DNA from: Agrococcus jejuensis
GTDB taxonomy: Bacteria; Actinomycetota; Actinomycetes; Actinomycetales; Microbacteriaceae
Direction: 5' to 3'
Assembly: GCF_900099705.1 (NCBI RefSeq)
Contig: NZ_LT629695.1
Coordinates: 2,914,001 to 2,978,000, forward strand
DNA length: 64,000 bases
Position 1 is the first letter of the stretch; every line of letters starts with the position of its first letter. A model generated the notes under the pieces. That model did no database searches, was not told where the DNA came from, and worked only from the letters and a program-made list of their open reading frames with translations. Below, piece by piece: positions 8,240 through 16,492 of this stretch. The translations under genes and the position numbers were made by a program.

Positions 8240-11200
8240 GTGCCCATGACCCTCGACGCCTCCCAGCGCGCCGTGCTCGACCTGCCCGACGACGCGAGCG
8301 CCATCGTGCTGGGAGTCGCGGGCGCCGGCAAGACCACGACCGTCGTCGAGCTCGTGGCCGAGCGGATCGCGCGGCCCGGGTGGACGGGTGGCGACGTGCT
8401 CGTGCTCGCCGGATCGCGCGCGGCGGCGACGCGGCTGCGCGACCGGCTCGCGGCGCGCGTCGACGTCGTGACGCCTGGTCCGCTCGCCCGCACGGCGGCG
8501 TCGTTCGCGTATGCGCTGCTGGGCGAGCAGGCGCTCGCGCTGGGCGTCGACCGGCCGCAGCTGCTCTCGGGCGCCGAGCAGGACGGCATGCTCGCCGACC
8601 TGCTCGAGGGGCACGTCGACCTCGGCTCGGGGCCCGCGTGGCCCGAGCACCTCGGCCCGGGCGTGCGCGAGCAGCAGGGCTTCCGCACCGAGCTGCGCGA
8701 CGTGCTCGCCCGGGCGAGCGAGCAGGGCCTCGACCGCTCGGCGCTCGAGGCGCTCGCGCGCGAGCACGACCGCCCGGAGTGGGCGGCGGCGGGTGCCGTG
8801 CAGCACGAGCTCGACCAGGTGCTCGCGCTCGCGCACCGCGACGGCGTGGGGGCCGTCGACGCCGCGAGCCTCCTCGCGCGCGCCGCCGAGATCGTCGCGA
8901 CGGGGGAGCGGCGGCTGCGCCTGCTCGTCGTCGACGACGCGCAGGAGCTCACCGAGGGCGCCACGCGCCTCGTCGCGGCCCTGCACGCCACGGGCACGGC
9001 CGTGATCGCGTTCGGCGACCCCGACACCGCCACCGACATGTTCCGTGGGGCCGACCCGTCGATCGTCGGCTCGCTCGGCGCTCGGCTCGGCTTCTCGCGC
9101 CGCATCGACCTCGCGATCGACCACCGCCACGGCACGGCGCTGCGCGCGGCGATCGGCGACCTCTCGGCGCGCATCGGCACCGCGCTGGGCGGCACGCATC
9201 GCGCGGCCGAGGCCGCGGGCGGCGACGGCGCGATCGCGGTGCACCGCGTCGACGGCGCCGTCGAGCAGGCCAGGCGCATCGCGCGCATCCTGCGCCGCAG
9301 GCACCTCGTCGACGGCGTGCCGTGGGGCGAGATGGCCGTCGTGACGCGTTCGGGCAGGCTCGCGGCCGAGCTCGAGCGCTCGCTCGCCGACCTCGAGGTG
9401 CCCACGCTGCGCGAGGGCGGCGGCTCGGCCGTGCGCGGCTCGAGCGTCGCCGACGACCTCGTGGCGATGCTCGCGGTCGTCACGGGCGTCGAGACCATCG
9501 GCCCTGAGCACGCGCGCCGCATCCTCTCGTCGCCGCTCGTCGGCCTCGACGCCGTGGGCCTGCGCAGGCTGCGCCGTGCCGTGCGGCACCGGGCGATCGC
9601 CGAGGAGCGCGTGCCCGGCTCGGGCGACGAGCTGCTGGCCGAGGCGCTCGCCGACGACGCGGCGCTCAACGGCGTCGGAGGGCCGGAGGCGCGCATCGCT
9701 CGCGCGGTCGGCTCGCGGCTGCGGTACGCGGCCGAGCTCGCGGCGTCCGACGACCCCGACACCGCCGTCGAGCTGCTGTGGCGGCTGTGGGACGGCGCGG
9801 GCGTCGCGGATGCGTGGCGCGAGGCGGCGCTCGGCGGCGGCAGCGACGCCGCGTGGGCGCATCGCAGGCTCGACTCCGTCGTCGCGCTGCTCGACCATGC
9901 CGCGCGGCACGCCGAGCGGCACGCCGACGTGCGCGCCGACGAGTTCGTGCGGTCGTGGCGCTCGGCGGCGCTCGAGCTCGACTCCCTCGCGGGCCGCCAG
10001 GTCGCGGCGTCGGTGCGCATCGGCACGCCCTCGCAGCTGGTGTCGGTCGAGCTCGACACCGTCGTCGTCGCCGGCGTGCAGGAGGGCGCGTGGCCCAACC
10101 TGCGGCCGCGCGGCTCGCTGCTGGGCGCGCAGCTGCTGGGCGCCCACGCGCTCGGTGGCGTCACGACCGTGACCGACGTCGCCGACGACGAGCTGCGCAT
10201 GCTCGTGCACGCCGTCTCTCGCGCTCGCGCCGTCGTGCACGTCGTCGCGATCGAGACCGAGGAGGAGCGGCCGGCGCGCTGGCTCGCCGTGCTGCCCGAC
10301 GCACCCGACGAGGTGGATGCGCGCGGCCGCACGCTGCGCGAGCTCGTCGGCACGCTGCGCCGCCTGCTCGTGGACGACCAGGCGGCGGCGTCGACGCGCG
10401 CCGACGCGGCGGCGGCGCTCGCACGCCTCGCCGCCGAGGGCGTGCCGGGTGCCGACCCCGCGCAGTGGGCCGGTCTCGCAGACGCGACGACCGACGCGCC
10501 GCTCGTCGACGAGGGCGAGCCCGTGCGCGTCTCGCCGTCGGCGCTCGAGGGCTTCGAGTCGTGCGCGGTCGACTGGGCGGTGAGCAGGCTCGCGCCGACG
10601 GGATCCGCGACGCCGCAGGCGATCGGCACGATCGTGCACGCCGCGGTCGAGCACGCCGATGCCGCGGATCCCGCCGCGCTGCTCGCGGCCGTCGAGGCGC
10701 GATGGGCCGAGCTCGCGTTCCGCTCGCCGTGGGAGTCGGCGCGCGAGCGCGGGATCGTCGAGCAGATCGTCGTCGCGATCGCCGACTACGTGCGCACCGA
10801 GCGCGCCCTCGGCTGGCGCATCGACGTCGGCGACCACGAGCGCCGGTTCGAGCTCGCGATCGGCGACGTCGTCCTGTCGGGCTCGATCGACTGGATCGAG
10901 CGGCGCGGCGACGAGGTGCGCATCGTCGACCTCAAGACCGGCAGGGCGAAGCCGAGCGGTCCGGCGATCGCCGAGCACGCGCAGCTGCGCGCCTACCAGC
11001 TCGCCGCCGACCGTGGCGCGATCGCGACCGTCGCGCCCGAGACGACGTCGGCGGGTGCTCGCCTGCTGTACCCGCGCGATCCGAAGCCCATCGGCGACCA
11101 GGCAGCCCTCGACGCGACAGAGCTCGCCGAGTTCGAGACGCGCGTCGTCGACGTCGCCGCCCGCATGGCGGCGGCGACCTTCACGGCGGTGCCGCTCGAG

Positions 11201-11266
11201 CACTGCCTCAACGAGTTCGCGCACGGCCAGTGCGAGATCCATGTGCGACGGCAGGTGACGGAGTGA
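8240..11266 (+). CDS. adnA: AdnA-like helicase-nuclease subunit
   Basis: 1008 residues, close to the size of mycobacterial AdnA. An N-terminal SF1 UvrD-type motor has Walker A GVAGAGKT (about residue 25) and a Walker B-like VVDDAQE (about 231). The C-terminal RecB-type nuclease domain has SGSIDWIE, VDLKTG (about 897) and the following AQLRAYQLA helix. AdnAB resects DNA double-strand breaks for recombination in Actinobacteria. The C-terminal cysteines (EHC and GQC in the last 25 residues, plus ESC near 773) are fewer than the four expected for the iron-sulfur cluster of such nuclease domains. It overlaps adnB by GTGA, so the two subunits are translationally coupled. Confidence 0.88.
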   Translation: MPMTLDASQRAVLDLPDDASAIVLGVAGAGKTTTVVELVAERIARPGWTGGDVLVLAGSRAAATRLRDRLAARVDVVTPGPLARTAASFAYALLGEQALALGVDRPQLLSGAEQDGMLADLLEGHVDLGSGPAWPEHLGPGVREQQGFRTELRDVLARASEQGLDRSALEALAREHDRPEWAAAGAVQHELDQVLALAHRDGVGAVDAASLLARAAEIVATGERRLRLLVVDDAQELTEGATRLVAALHATGTAVIAFGDPDTATDMFRGADPSIVGSLGARLGFSRRIDLAIDHRHGTALRAAIGDLSARIGTALGGTHRAAEAAGGDGAIAVHRVDGAVEQARRIARILRRRHLVDGVPWGEMAVVTRSGRLAAELERSLADLEVPTLREGGGSAVRGSSVADDLVAMLAVVTGVETIGPEHARRILSSPLVGLDAVGLRRLRRAVRHRAIAEERVPGSGDELLAEALADDAALNGVGGPEARIARAVGSRLRYAAELAASDDPDTAVELLWRLWDGAGVADAWREAALGGGSDAAWAHRRLDSVVALLDHAARHAERHADVRADEFVRSWRSAALELDSLAGRQVAASVRIGTPSQLVSVELDTVVVAGVQEGAWPNLRPRGSLLGAQLLGAHALGGVTTVTDVADDELRMLVHAVSRARAVVHVVAIETEEERPARWLAVLPDAPDEVDARGRTLRELVGTLRRLLVDDQAAASTRADAAAALARLAAEGVPGADPAQWAGLADATTDAPLVDEGEPVRVSPSALEGFESCAVDWAVSRLAPTGSATPQAIGTIVHAAVEHADAADPAALLAAVEARWAELAFRSPWESARERGIVEQIVVAIADYVRTERALGWRIDVGDHERRFELAIGDVVLSGSIDWIERRGDEVRIVDLKTGRAKPSGPAIAEHAQLRAYQLAADRGAIATVAPETTSAGARLLYPRDPKPIGDQAALDATELAEFETRVVDVAARMAAATFTAVPLEHCLNEFAHGQCEIHVRRQVTE

Positions 11267-14200
11267 CCCCCGACGAGACCGCGACGAGCGTCGGCACCGC
11301 GCTGATCACCCCCGCCGAGATCGCCGAGCGCCTCCACGAGGCCTCGGGCGCCGAGGGCAGCGCGCGCATCCCCACCGACGAGCAGGCGGCCGTCATCACG
11401 GCGCCGCTCGAGCCCGCGCTCGTCGTGGCGGGCGCCGGCTCCGGCAAGACCGAGACGATGTCGATGCGCGTGCTGTGGCTGCTCGCGAACGGCATGGTCG
11501 AGCCCGAGCGCATCCTGGGGCTCACGTTCACGCGCAAGGCGGCGAGCGAGCTGCGCGTGCGCCTCGTCGAGCGCATCCAGCAGCTCGTGCGCGCGGGCCT
11601 CGTCGACGAGGCAGCAGCGGCAGTCGAGCCCACGGTGTCGACGTACAACGCGTTCGCGAGCCAGCTGTACCGCGAGCACGCGCTCGTGCTGGGTCGCGAT
11701 CCCGACGCCGACCTGCTCGGCGACACCGCCGCGTGGCTGCTGGCGCGCGACGTCGCGCTCGGCAGCGACGACCTGCGGCTCGCGGCGCTGCGGTCGAGCG
11801 ACGTCGTCGTCGACGGCCTGCGACGCCTCGCGTCGGAGCTCGGCGACAACGCGCTCGAGCCGAGCGTGCTCGACGGCTTCGGCGACGCGTTCGAGCGCAT
11901 CGCGGCGATGGAGGTCGGCAAGGGCCAGATCGGCATCGGCCGCGAGCGCGACAAGGACGTGCTCGCGATGCGCGCGCTCGAGCCGCTCGCGGCGCTCGCC
12001 GGCACGTACGACCGTCGCAAGCGCGAGCTGGGCGTCATCGAGTTCAGCGACCAGGTGCGGTTCGCGCTGCAGGCGCTGCAGGCCGCGCCGCGGCTCGTCG
12101 ACGAGGTGCGCGCGCGCCACGGCGTCGTGCTGCTCGACGAGTACCAGGACACGTCGGTGTCGCAGGTGCGGCTGCTCACGACGCTGTTCCGCGGCGACCC
12201 CGTCATGGCGGTCGGCGACCCGAACCAGTCGATCTACGGCTGGCGCGGCGCGAGCGCCGGCACGCTCGCGCGCTTCCACGAGGACTTCGGCGGCGCCGAG
12301 CGCTTCGCGCTGTCGACGAGCTGGCGCAACGCCGCGGGCGTGCTCGACGTCGCGAACCGCATCGCCGCGCCGCTGCCCGCCCACGGCGTCGAGCGGCTCG
12401 CACCGCGACCGGGCGCCGCCGCCGGCGAGGTGGCGCTCGAGCTCTTCGAGACGCAGCACGACGAGGCCGAGGCGCTCGCGACGTGGATGGCCGAGCGCGG
12501 CGCGGGTCGTGTGCCCACGACCGCGGCGGTGCTGCTGCGCGTGCGCGGCCGCATGTGGACGTTCGCCGACGCGCTCACGCGCCGCGGCATCCCGTGCCAC
12601 GTCGTGGGCACCGGCGGCCTGCTCGCAGAGCCCGAGATCGTCGACATGCGCTCGGCGCTGTCGGTGCTCGCCGACCCGCGCGCAGGCGGGCACCTGCTGC
12701 GACTGCTCGCGGGCGCGCACTGGCGCGTCGGTCCGCGCGACCTCGCGGCCCTTCGCGACCACGCGCGCATCGTCGCGACGCGCTACGTCGCCCAGCGGGC
12801 GCGCGAGGCCGACCGCGAGTCGACCGACGACGACGCCGCGGCGTCGCTCGTCGACGCGCTCGACGACCTGCTCGACCTCGGCGCCGACGCCGCCGTCTGG
12901 CAGGCGCTCTCGGAGGCCGGCGCCGAGCGGCTGCTCGCCGCCGCCCGCACGTTCCGCCGGCTGCGGTCGCAGCGCGCGCTGCCGCTGCCCGAGCTCGTGC
13001 GGCTCGTCGAGCGCCAGCTGCGGCTCGACGTCGAGGTGCTCGCGAATCCCGCCCGCGCACCGCGCCGCTCGCTCGACGCGTTCGTGGCCGAGGTGCAGCA
13101 GTTCGCGCTCACCGACCCGGCCGCGACGCTCGAGGCGCTCGTCGGCTGGCTCGAGCGTGCCGCGCGCGACGACACGCTCGACGCGCCCGCACCCGAGCCC
13201 GAGCCCGGCGTCGTGCAGCTGCTGACGATCCACGCGTCGAAGGGCCTCGAGTGGGATCTCGTGGCCGTGCCGTCGCTCACCGAGGGCACGCTGCCGATGC
13301 AGCGGCAGGATGCGCGCGGCTGGCTCTCGGTCGGCGCGGTGCCGTACGCGCTGCGCGGCGACGCGAGCGAGCTGCCGCACTTCGACCCGCGCGGCGTCGC
13401 CGACCTCAAGGAGTACGGCGTCGAGCGGTCCGCGTACGTCGACGGGCTCGCCGACCAGTTCCACGCGGAGGAGCGCAGGCTCGCGTACGTCGCCGTCACG
13501 CGCGCCCGAGCGTCGCTGTGGATGTCGGGCGCGTGGTGGATCGGTCGCAACAAGCGCATCGCGAAGCCGTCGCGCTTCCTGCGCGACGGTGCCGACGTGC
13601 TGGGCGTCGAGCTGGCCGACGCGCCCGAGCACGCCGAGAACCCGACGGTGCTCGAGCTCGAGCAGTCGGTGTGGCCGCCCGATCCGCTCGGCGCCCGGCG
13701 GAGCGCGGTCGAGCGCGCCGCCGAGGCCGTGCGCACGGCCGACGCCGCCGCATCCACGCGCTTCGACGACGAGATCGCGCTGCTGCTCGCCGAGCGCGAC
13801 GCGCCCGCGCACGCCGTCGCACCGAGCCGCATCTCGGCGTCGACGGCGAAGGACTGGCTCGCCGATCCCGCAGCGCAGGCGCTCGCGCGCGTGCGACCCA
13901 TGCCGCGTCGGCCGTTCCGGGCCACGCGCCTCGGCACGCTCTTCCACCAGTGGGTCGAGCGCCGCGGTGGCACGGGCCTCGCCGATCTCGTCGACGGTGA
14001 CCTCGACGACGAGCTGGGCGGCGACCTCGTGGCCGTCGACGTCGAGCGCCTCGAGCGGCTGCAGGCGACGTTCCTCGCGTCGCCGTACGCGCGCATGGAG
14101 CACGTCGCGACCGAGCTCGAGGTGCACCTGCCGCTCGGCTCGACGTCGGTGGTGTGCCGCATCGACGCCGTGCTGCGCGACGGCGACCAGCTCGTGCTCG

Positions 14201-14433
14201 TCGACTGGAAGACGGGTGCGCTGCCGCGCTCGCGCGCCGACGTCGCCGAGCGAGGGCTGCAGCTCGCGCTCTACCGCGCCGCGTACGCGCTGCACGCCGG
14301 CATCGACCCCGAGAGCGTGCGCGCCGAGCTGTACTTCGTCGAGCACGACGAGGTCGTGCGGCCCGAGCACGTGCTGAGCCTCGACGAGCTGCGCGAGGCG
14401 TGGGAGGCGGCGCGGGCGACGCTCGAGGGCTGA
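11263..14433 (+). CDS. adnB: AdnB-like helicase-nuclease subunit
   Basis: 1056 residues from GTG 11263, overlapping adnA by four bases. The UvrD-type motor is complete: Walker A AGAGSGKT (about 57-64), TFTRKAASEL (motif Ia, about 88), LLDEYQD (about 290), GDPNQSIYGWRGA (motif III), then HASKGLEWD and VAVTRAR near residues 660 and 745. The C-terminal nuclease domain has RIDAVLRDG, VDWKTG (about 980) and LQLALYRAAYA. With its intact motor this is expected to be the main ATPase of the heterodimer. Its stop is only four bases from the stop of the convergent kinase-like gene, with no terminator in between. Confidence 0.9.
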   Translation: MTPDETATSVGTALITPAEIAERLHEASGAEGSARIPTDEQAAVITAPLEPALVVAGAGSGKTETMSMRVLWLLANGMVEPERILGLTFTRKAASELRVRLVERIQQLVRAGLVDEAAAAVEPTVSTYNAFASQLYREHALVLGRDPDADLLGDTAAWLLARDVALGSDDLRLAALRSSDVVVDGLRRLASELGDNALEPSVLDGFGDAFERIAAMEVGKGQIGIGRERDKDVLAMRALEPLAALAGTYDRRKRELGVIEFSDQVRFALQALQAAPRLVDEVRARHGVVLLDEYQDTSVSQVRLLTTLFRGDPVMAVGDPNQSIYGWRGASAGTLARFHEDFGGAERFALSTSWRNAAGVLDVANRIAAPLPAHGVERLAPRPGAAAGEVALELFETQHDEAEALATWMAERGAGRVPTTAAVLLRVRGRMWTFADALTRRGIPCHVVGTGGLLAEPEIVDMRSALSVLADPRAGGHLLRLLAGAHWRVGPRDLAALRDHARIVATRYVAQRAREADRESTDDDAAASLVDALDDLLDLGADAAVWQALSEAGAERLLAAARTFRRLRSQRALPLPELVRLVERQLRLDVEVLANPARAPRRSLDAFVAEVQQFALTDPAATLEALVGWLERAARDDTLDAPAPEPEPGVVQLLTIHASKGLEWDLVAVPSLTEGTLPMQRQDARGWLSVGAVPYALRGDASELPHFDPRGVADLKEYGVERSAYVDGLADQFHAEERRLAYVAVTRARASLWMSGAWWIGRNKRIAKPSRFLRDGADVLGVELADAPEHAENPTVLELEQSVWPPDPLGARRSAVERAAEAVRTADAAASTRFDDEIALLLAERDAPAHAVAPSRISASTAKDWLADPAAQALARVRPMPRRPFRATRLGTLFHQWVERRGGTGLADLVDGDLDDELGGDLVAVDVERLERLQATFLASPYARMEHVATELEVHLPLGSTSVVCRIDAVLRDGDQLVLVDWKTGALPRSRADVAERGLQLALYRAAYALHAGIDPESVRAELYFVEHDEVVRPEHVLSLDELREAWEAARATLEG

Positions 14434-14437
14434 GCGA

Positions 14438-15523
14438 CTAGGTGCGGGTCGACGAGGGCAGGTCGGCGTCGATCTCGACCGTCTCGTCGTCGAACGCCGA
14501 CTGGCCGCGTCGCTGCGACTCCTCGCGCGCGACCGACGTGCCGCGCTCGTCGAGCATGTGCTGCACGTCGGCGAGGTCCATCGTGTGGAGGCGCTCGGGC
14601 TGCAGCGCCGTCGTCGAGTCGTCGTCGGCGACTCGGTCGGCGAGGCGCGCGAGCATGCCCTCGGCATCCGTCACGACCGCGGCGTCGCCGGCGTCGACGC
14701 CGTGCAGCAGCCAGCGGGCGACGTCGAGCTCGGCATGCAGCATGGCGCGGCGGCGCAGCTGGCGGTCGGCGCCGCGCACGCCGGCGTAGGCGACGAACGC
14801 CTCGTCGACCGACGAGCCGTGCTCGTTGCCGAGCAGCCAGGCGAGGTCGACGGCGGGGTCGCCGAGGCCGAGCGCGTGCCAGCCGTCGATGCCCGTGATC
14901 GTGGAGTGCTCGCGGCGGAACGCGGGGGACTGGAGGTCGCCGTGCACGACGCGCGGCTGGAACTGCCACAGCGCGGCATCCTCGAGCGCGACCTCCCAGC
15001 GGGCGAGCAGCGGCGCGGGCACGCGGCCCGTGGCGGCGACGCGGTCGAACACGGCCGTGAGCGACTCGCGGATCTCGGCGGTCGAGCGGTGCGGCAGGCC
15101 CGCGTCGAGCACGATGCTCGTCGGCAGGTCGTGCAGCGCGGCGATGGCCTCGCCGATGGATGCCGCGAGGCCGACGTGCGCGGGCGACACGTCGGCCAGG
15201 CGCAGCGTCGTGCCTCCCAGACGCGTCGACACGACGACGGCGGTGCGCTGCAGGGGAGCGGTGCCGAGCGTCTCGGGCACCTCGAACGGCAGGCGGTCGC
15301 GCACGGCGTGCGTGAAGACGTGCAGCGTGACCGCCTGGTCTCGCAGGCGCTTCAGGGCGTCGGGCGTGCGGGGCACGACGACGCGCACGACGCGGCCGTC
15401 GGAGGTGCGTGCCGCGACGGCCTCGAGGTCGTCGCCCGAGCCGTCGTCGACGGCTCCCACGACCTCGATGCCGGGCACGGCGGACGTCGCCAGCGCGGCT
15501 AGAGTGAACGGGTTCGCAGCCAT
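14438..15523 (-). CDS. Aminoglycoside phosphotransferase (APH)-fold protein
   Basis: 361 residues from ATG 15523 (MAANPFTLAAL). APH/choline-kinase fold landmarks are VVHGDLQSPAF (catalytic loop, about residue 201) and GIDGWHALGLGDPAVDLAWL (metal-binding region, about 217-236). The Asn expected after HGDL is replaced in HGDLQSPAF, and the first Asp of the metal motif is embedded in GIDGW. The C-terminal 60 residues are acidic and poorly structured. A gene of this type inside the adnAB-nudC-uvrD2 block is common in Actinobacteria; the substrate is unknown and a role in antibiotic resistance should not be assumed. TACCCT (15535-15530) lies 6 bases before the ATG. Confidence 0.75.
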   Translation of the reverse strand: MAANPFTLAALATSAVPGIEVVGAVDDGSGDDLEAVAARTSDGRVVRVVVPRTPDALKRLRDQAVTLHVFTHAVRDRLPFEVPETLGTAPLQRTAVVVSTRLGGTTLRLADVSPAHVGLAASIGEAIAALHDLPTSIVLDAGLPHRSTAEIRESLTAVFDRVAATGRVPAPLLARWEVALEDAALWQFQPRVVHGDLQSPAFRREHSTITGIDGWHALGLGDPAVDLAWLLGNEHGSSVDEAFVAYAGVRGADRQLRRRAMLHAELDVARWLLHGVDAGDAAVVTDAEGMLARLADRVADDDSTTALQPERLHTMDLADVQHMLDERGTSVAREESQRRGQSAFDDETVEIDADLPSSTRT

Positions 15524-15529
15524 GATGCG

Positions 15530-15535
15530 AGGGTA
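15530..15535 (-). promoter_or_regulatory. Leaderless -10 element (APH-like gene)
   Basis: TACCCT on the minus strand ends 6 bases before ATG 15523. Confidence 0.55.
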
Positions 15536-15589
15536 CGGCGGGCATCGCCGCCTCCCGCGTCGCCACGCGCTGCGACGGGAAGGACGCTC

Positions 15590-16492
15590 GTGACCGACTC
15601 GCCCGCCATCCCGCCCCTCTCGCGCGCCTCGCTCGATCGCGACCACGCATCCCGCATGCGCGAGGGGTCGCTCGAGCAGGCGCTCGCCGATGCGTCGACG
15701 CGCGTCGTGCTCGTCGACGGCGACCGCACGCTCGTCGCCGACGGCGCGATCGTGCGCGTGCCCGTCGATCGCGTGCCGCACGGCGCGCGGTTCGCGTGGC
15801 TCGGCCGCTCGGCGGGGCACCTCGACCAGCAGCAGGGCGCGGTCGTGCTCGCCGCGACGGTCGACGGCGCGGTCGTCGATGGCGCGGGCGACGGCCGCGA
15901 GCTGGGCGACTGGCGCAGCCTGCGCGAGGTCGGCGCCGAGCTCGACGACGAGGATGCGGGCATCCTCACGCAGGCCGTCGCGCTCGCCAGGTGGCAGTCG
16001 CAGACGGCGTTCTCGGGCGTCGACGGCTCGCCGGTCGCGTTCGAGCAGGGCGGCTGGGTCGGCGTCGACGCCGCGGGCGCGCAGCACTTCCCGCGCATGG
16101 ACCCCGCCGTCATCGTGCTCGTGACCGACGCGACCGACGATCGCATCCTGCTGGGCCGCAACGCGGCGTGGACCGACCGCTTCTCGCTCTTCGCGGGCTT
16201 CGTCGACCTCGGCGAGTCGTTCGAGGCGACGGTCGTGCGCGAGGTCGCCGAGGAGTCGGGCGTCACGGTCGAGGATCCGACGTACGTCGCGAGCCAGCCG
16301 TGGCCGTTCCCGCGCAGCATCATGGTGGGCTTCGAGGCCGTCGCGCTCGACCCCGAGGCGGCGCGGCCCGACGGCGAGGAGATCGTCGAGGTGCGCTGGC
16401 TGACGCGCGACGACGTGCGGAACGGCGTCGTGGGCCTGCCCGGCAACGCGTCGATCGCGGCGTACCTCATCCAGCGCTGGCTGGATCGGTGA
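15590..16492 (+). CDS. nudC: NAD(H) pyrophosphatase, NudC type
   Basis: 300 residues from GTG 15590, with GGGAAGGA six bases upstream. The Nudix box is complete: GFVDLGESFEATVVREVAEE (about residues 203-222) followed by SG. The downstream SQPWPFPRS (about 237) is the signature that sets NADH pyrophosphatases apart from other Nudix enzymes. NudC cleaves NAD(H) to NMN and AMP and can remove NAD caps from RNA. The zinc ribbon that normally precedes the Nudix domain (four Cys) has no cysteine here: the segment from about residue 130 to 165 reads SQTAFSGVDGSPVAFEQGGW with none. It overlaps uvrD2 by GTGA. Confidence 0.88.
   Translation: MTDSPAIPPLSRASLDRDHASRMREGSLEQALADASTRVVLVDGDRTLVADGAIVRVPVDRVPHGARFAWLGRSAGHLDQQQGAVVLAATVDGAVVDGAGDGRELGDWRSLREVGAELDDEDAGILTQAVALARWQSQTAFSGVDGSPVAFEQGGWVGVDAAGAQHFPRMDPAVIVLVTDATDDRILLGRNAAWTDRFSLFAGFVDLGESFEATVVREVAEESGVTVEDPTYVASQPWPFPRSIMVGFEAVALDPEAARPDGEEIVEVRWLTRDDVRNGVVGLPGNASIAAYLIQRWLDR

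Noticed and set aside
8147..11242. A 1031-codon open frame on the minus strand opposite adnA
   Set aside because: It is low-complexity, Arg/Ala-rich and lies exactly opposite a gene with complete helicase and nuclease motifs; high GC makes stops rare on the other strand.
14438..15523. Antibiotic-resistance kinase
   Set aside because: The APH fold alone does not indicate resistance; the gene sits in a conserved housekeeping block and its catalytic loop is atypical.
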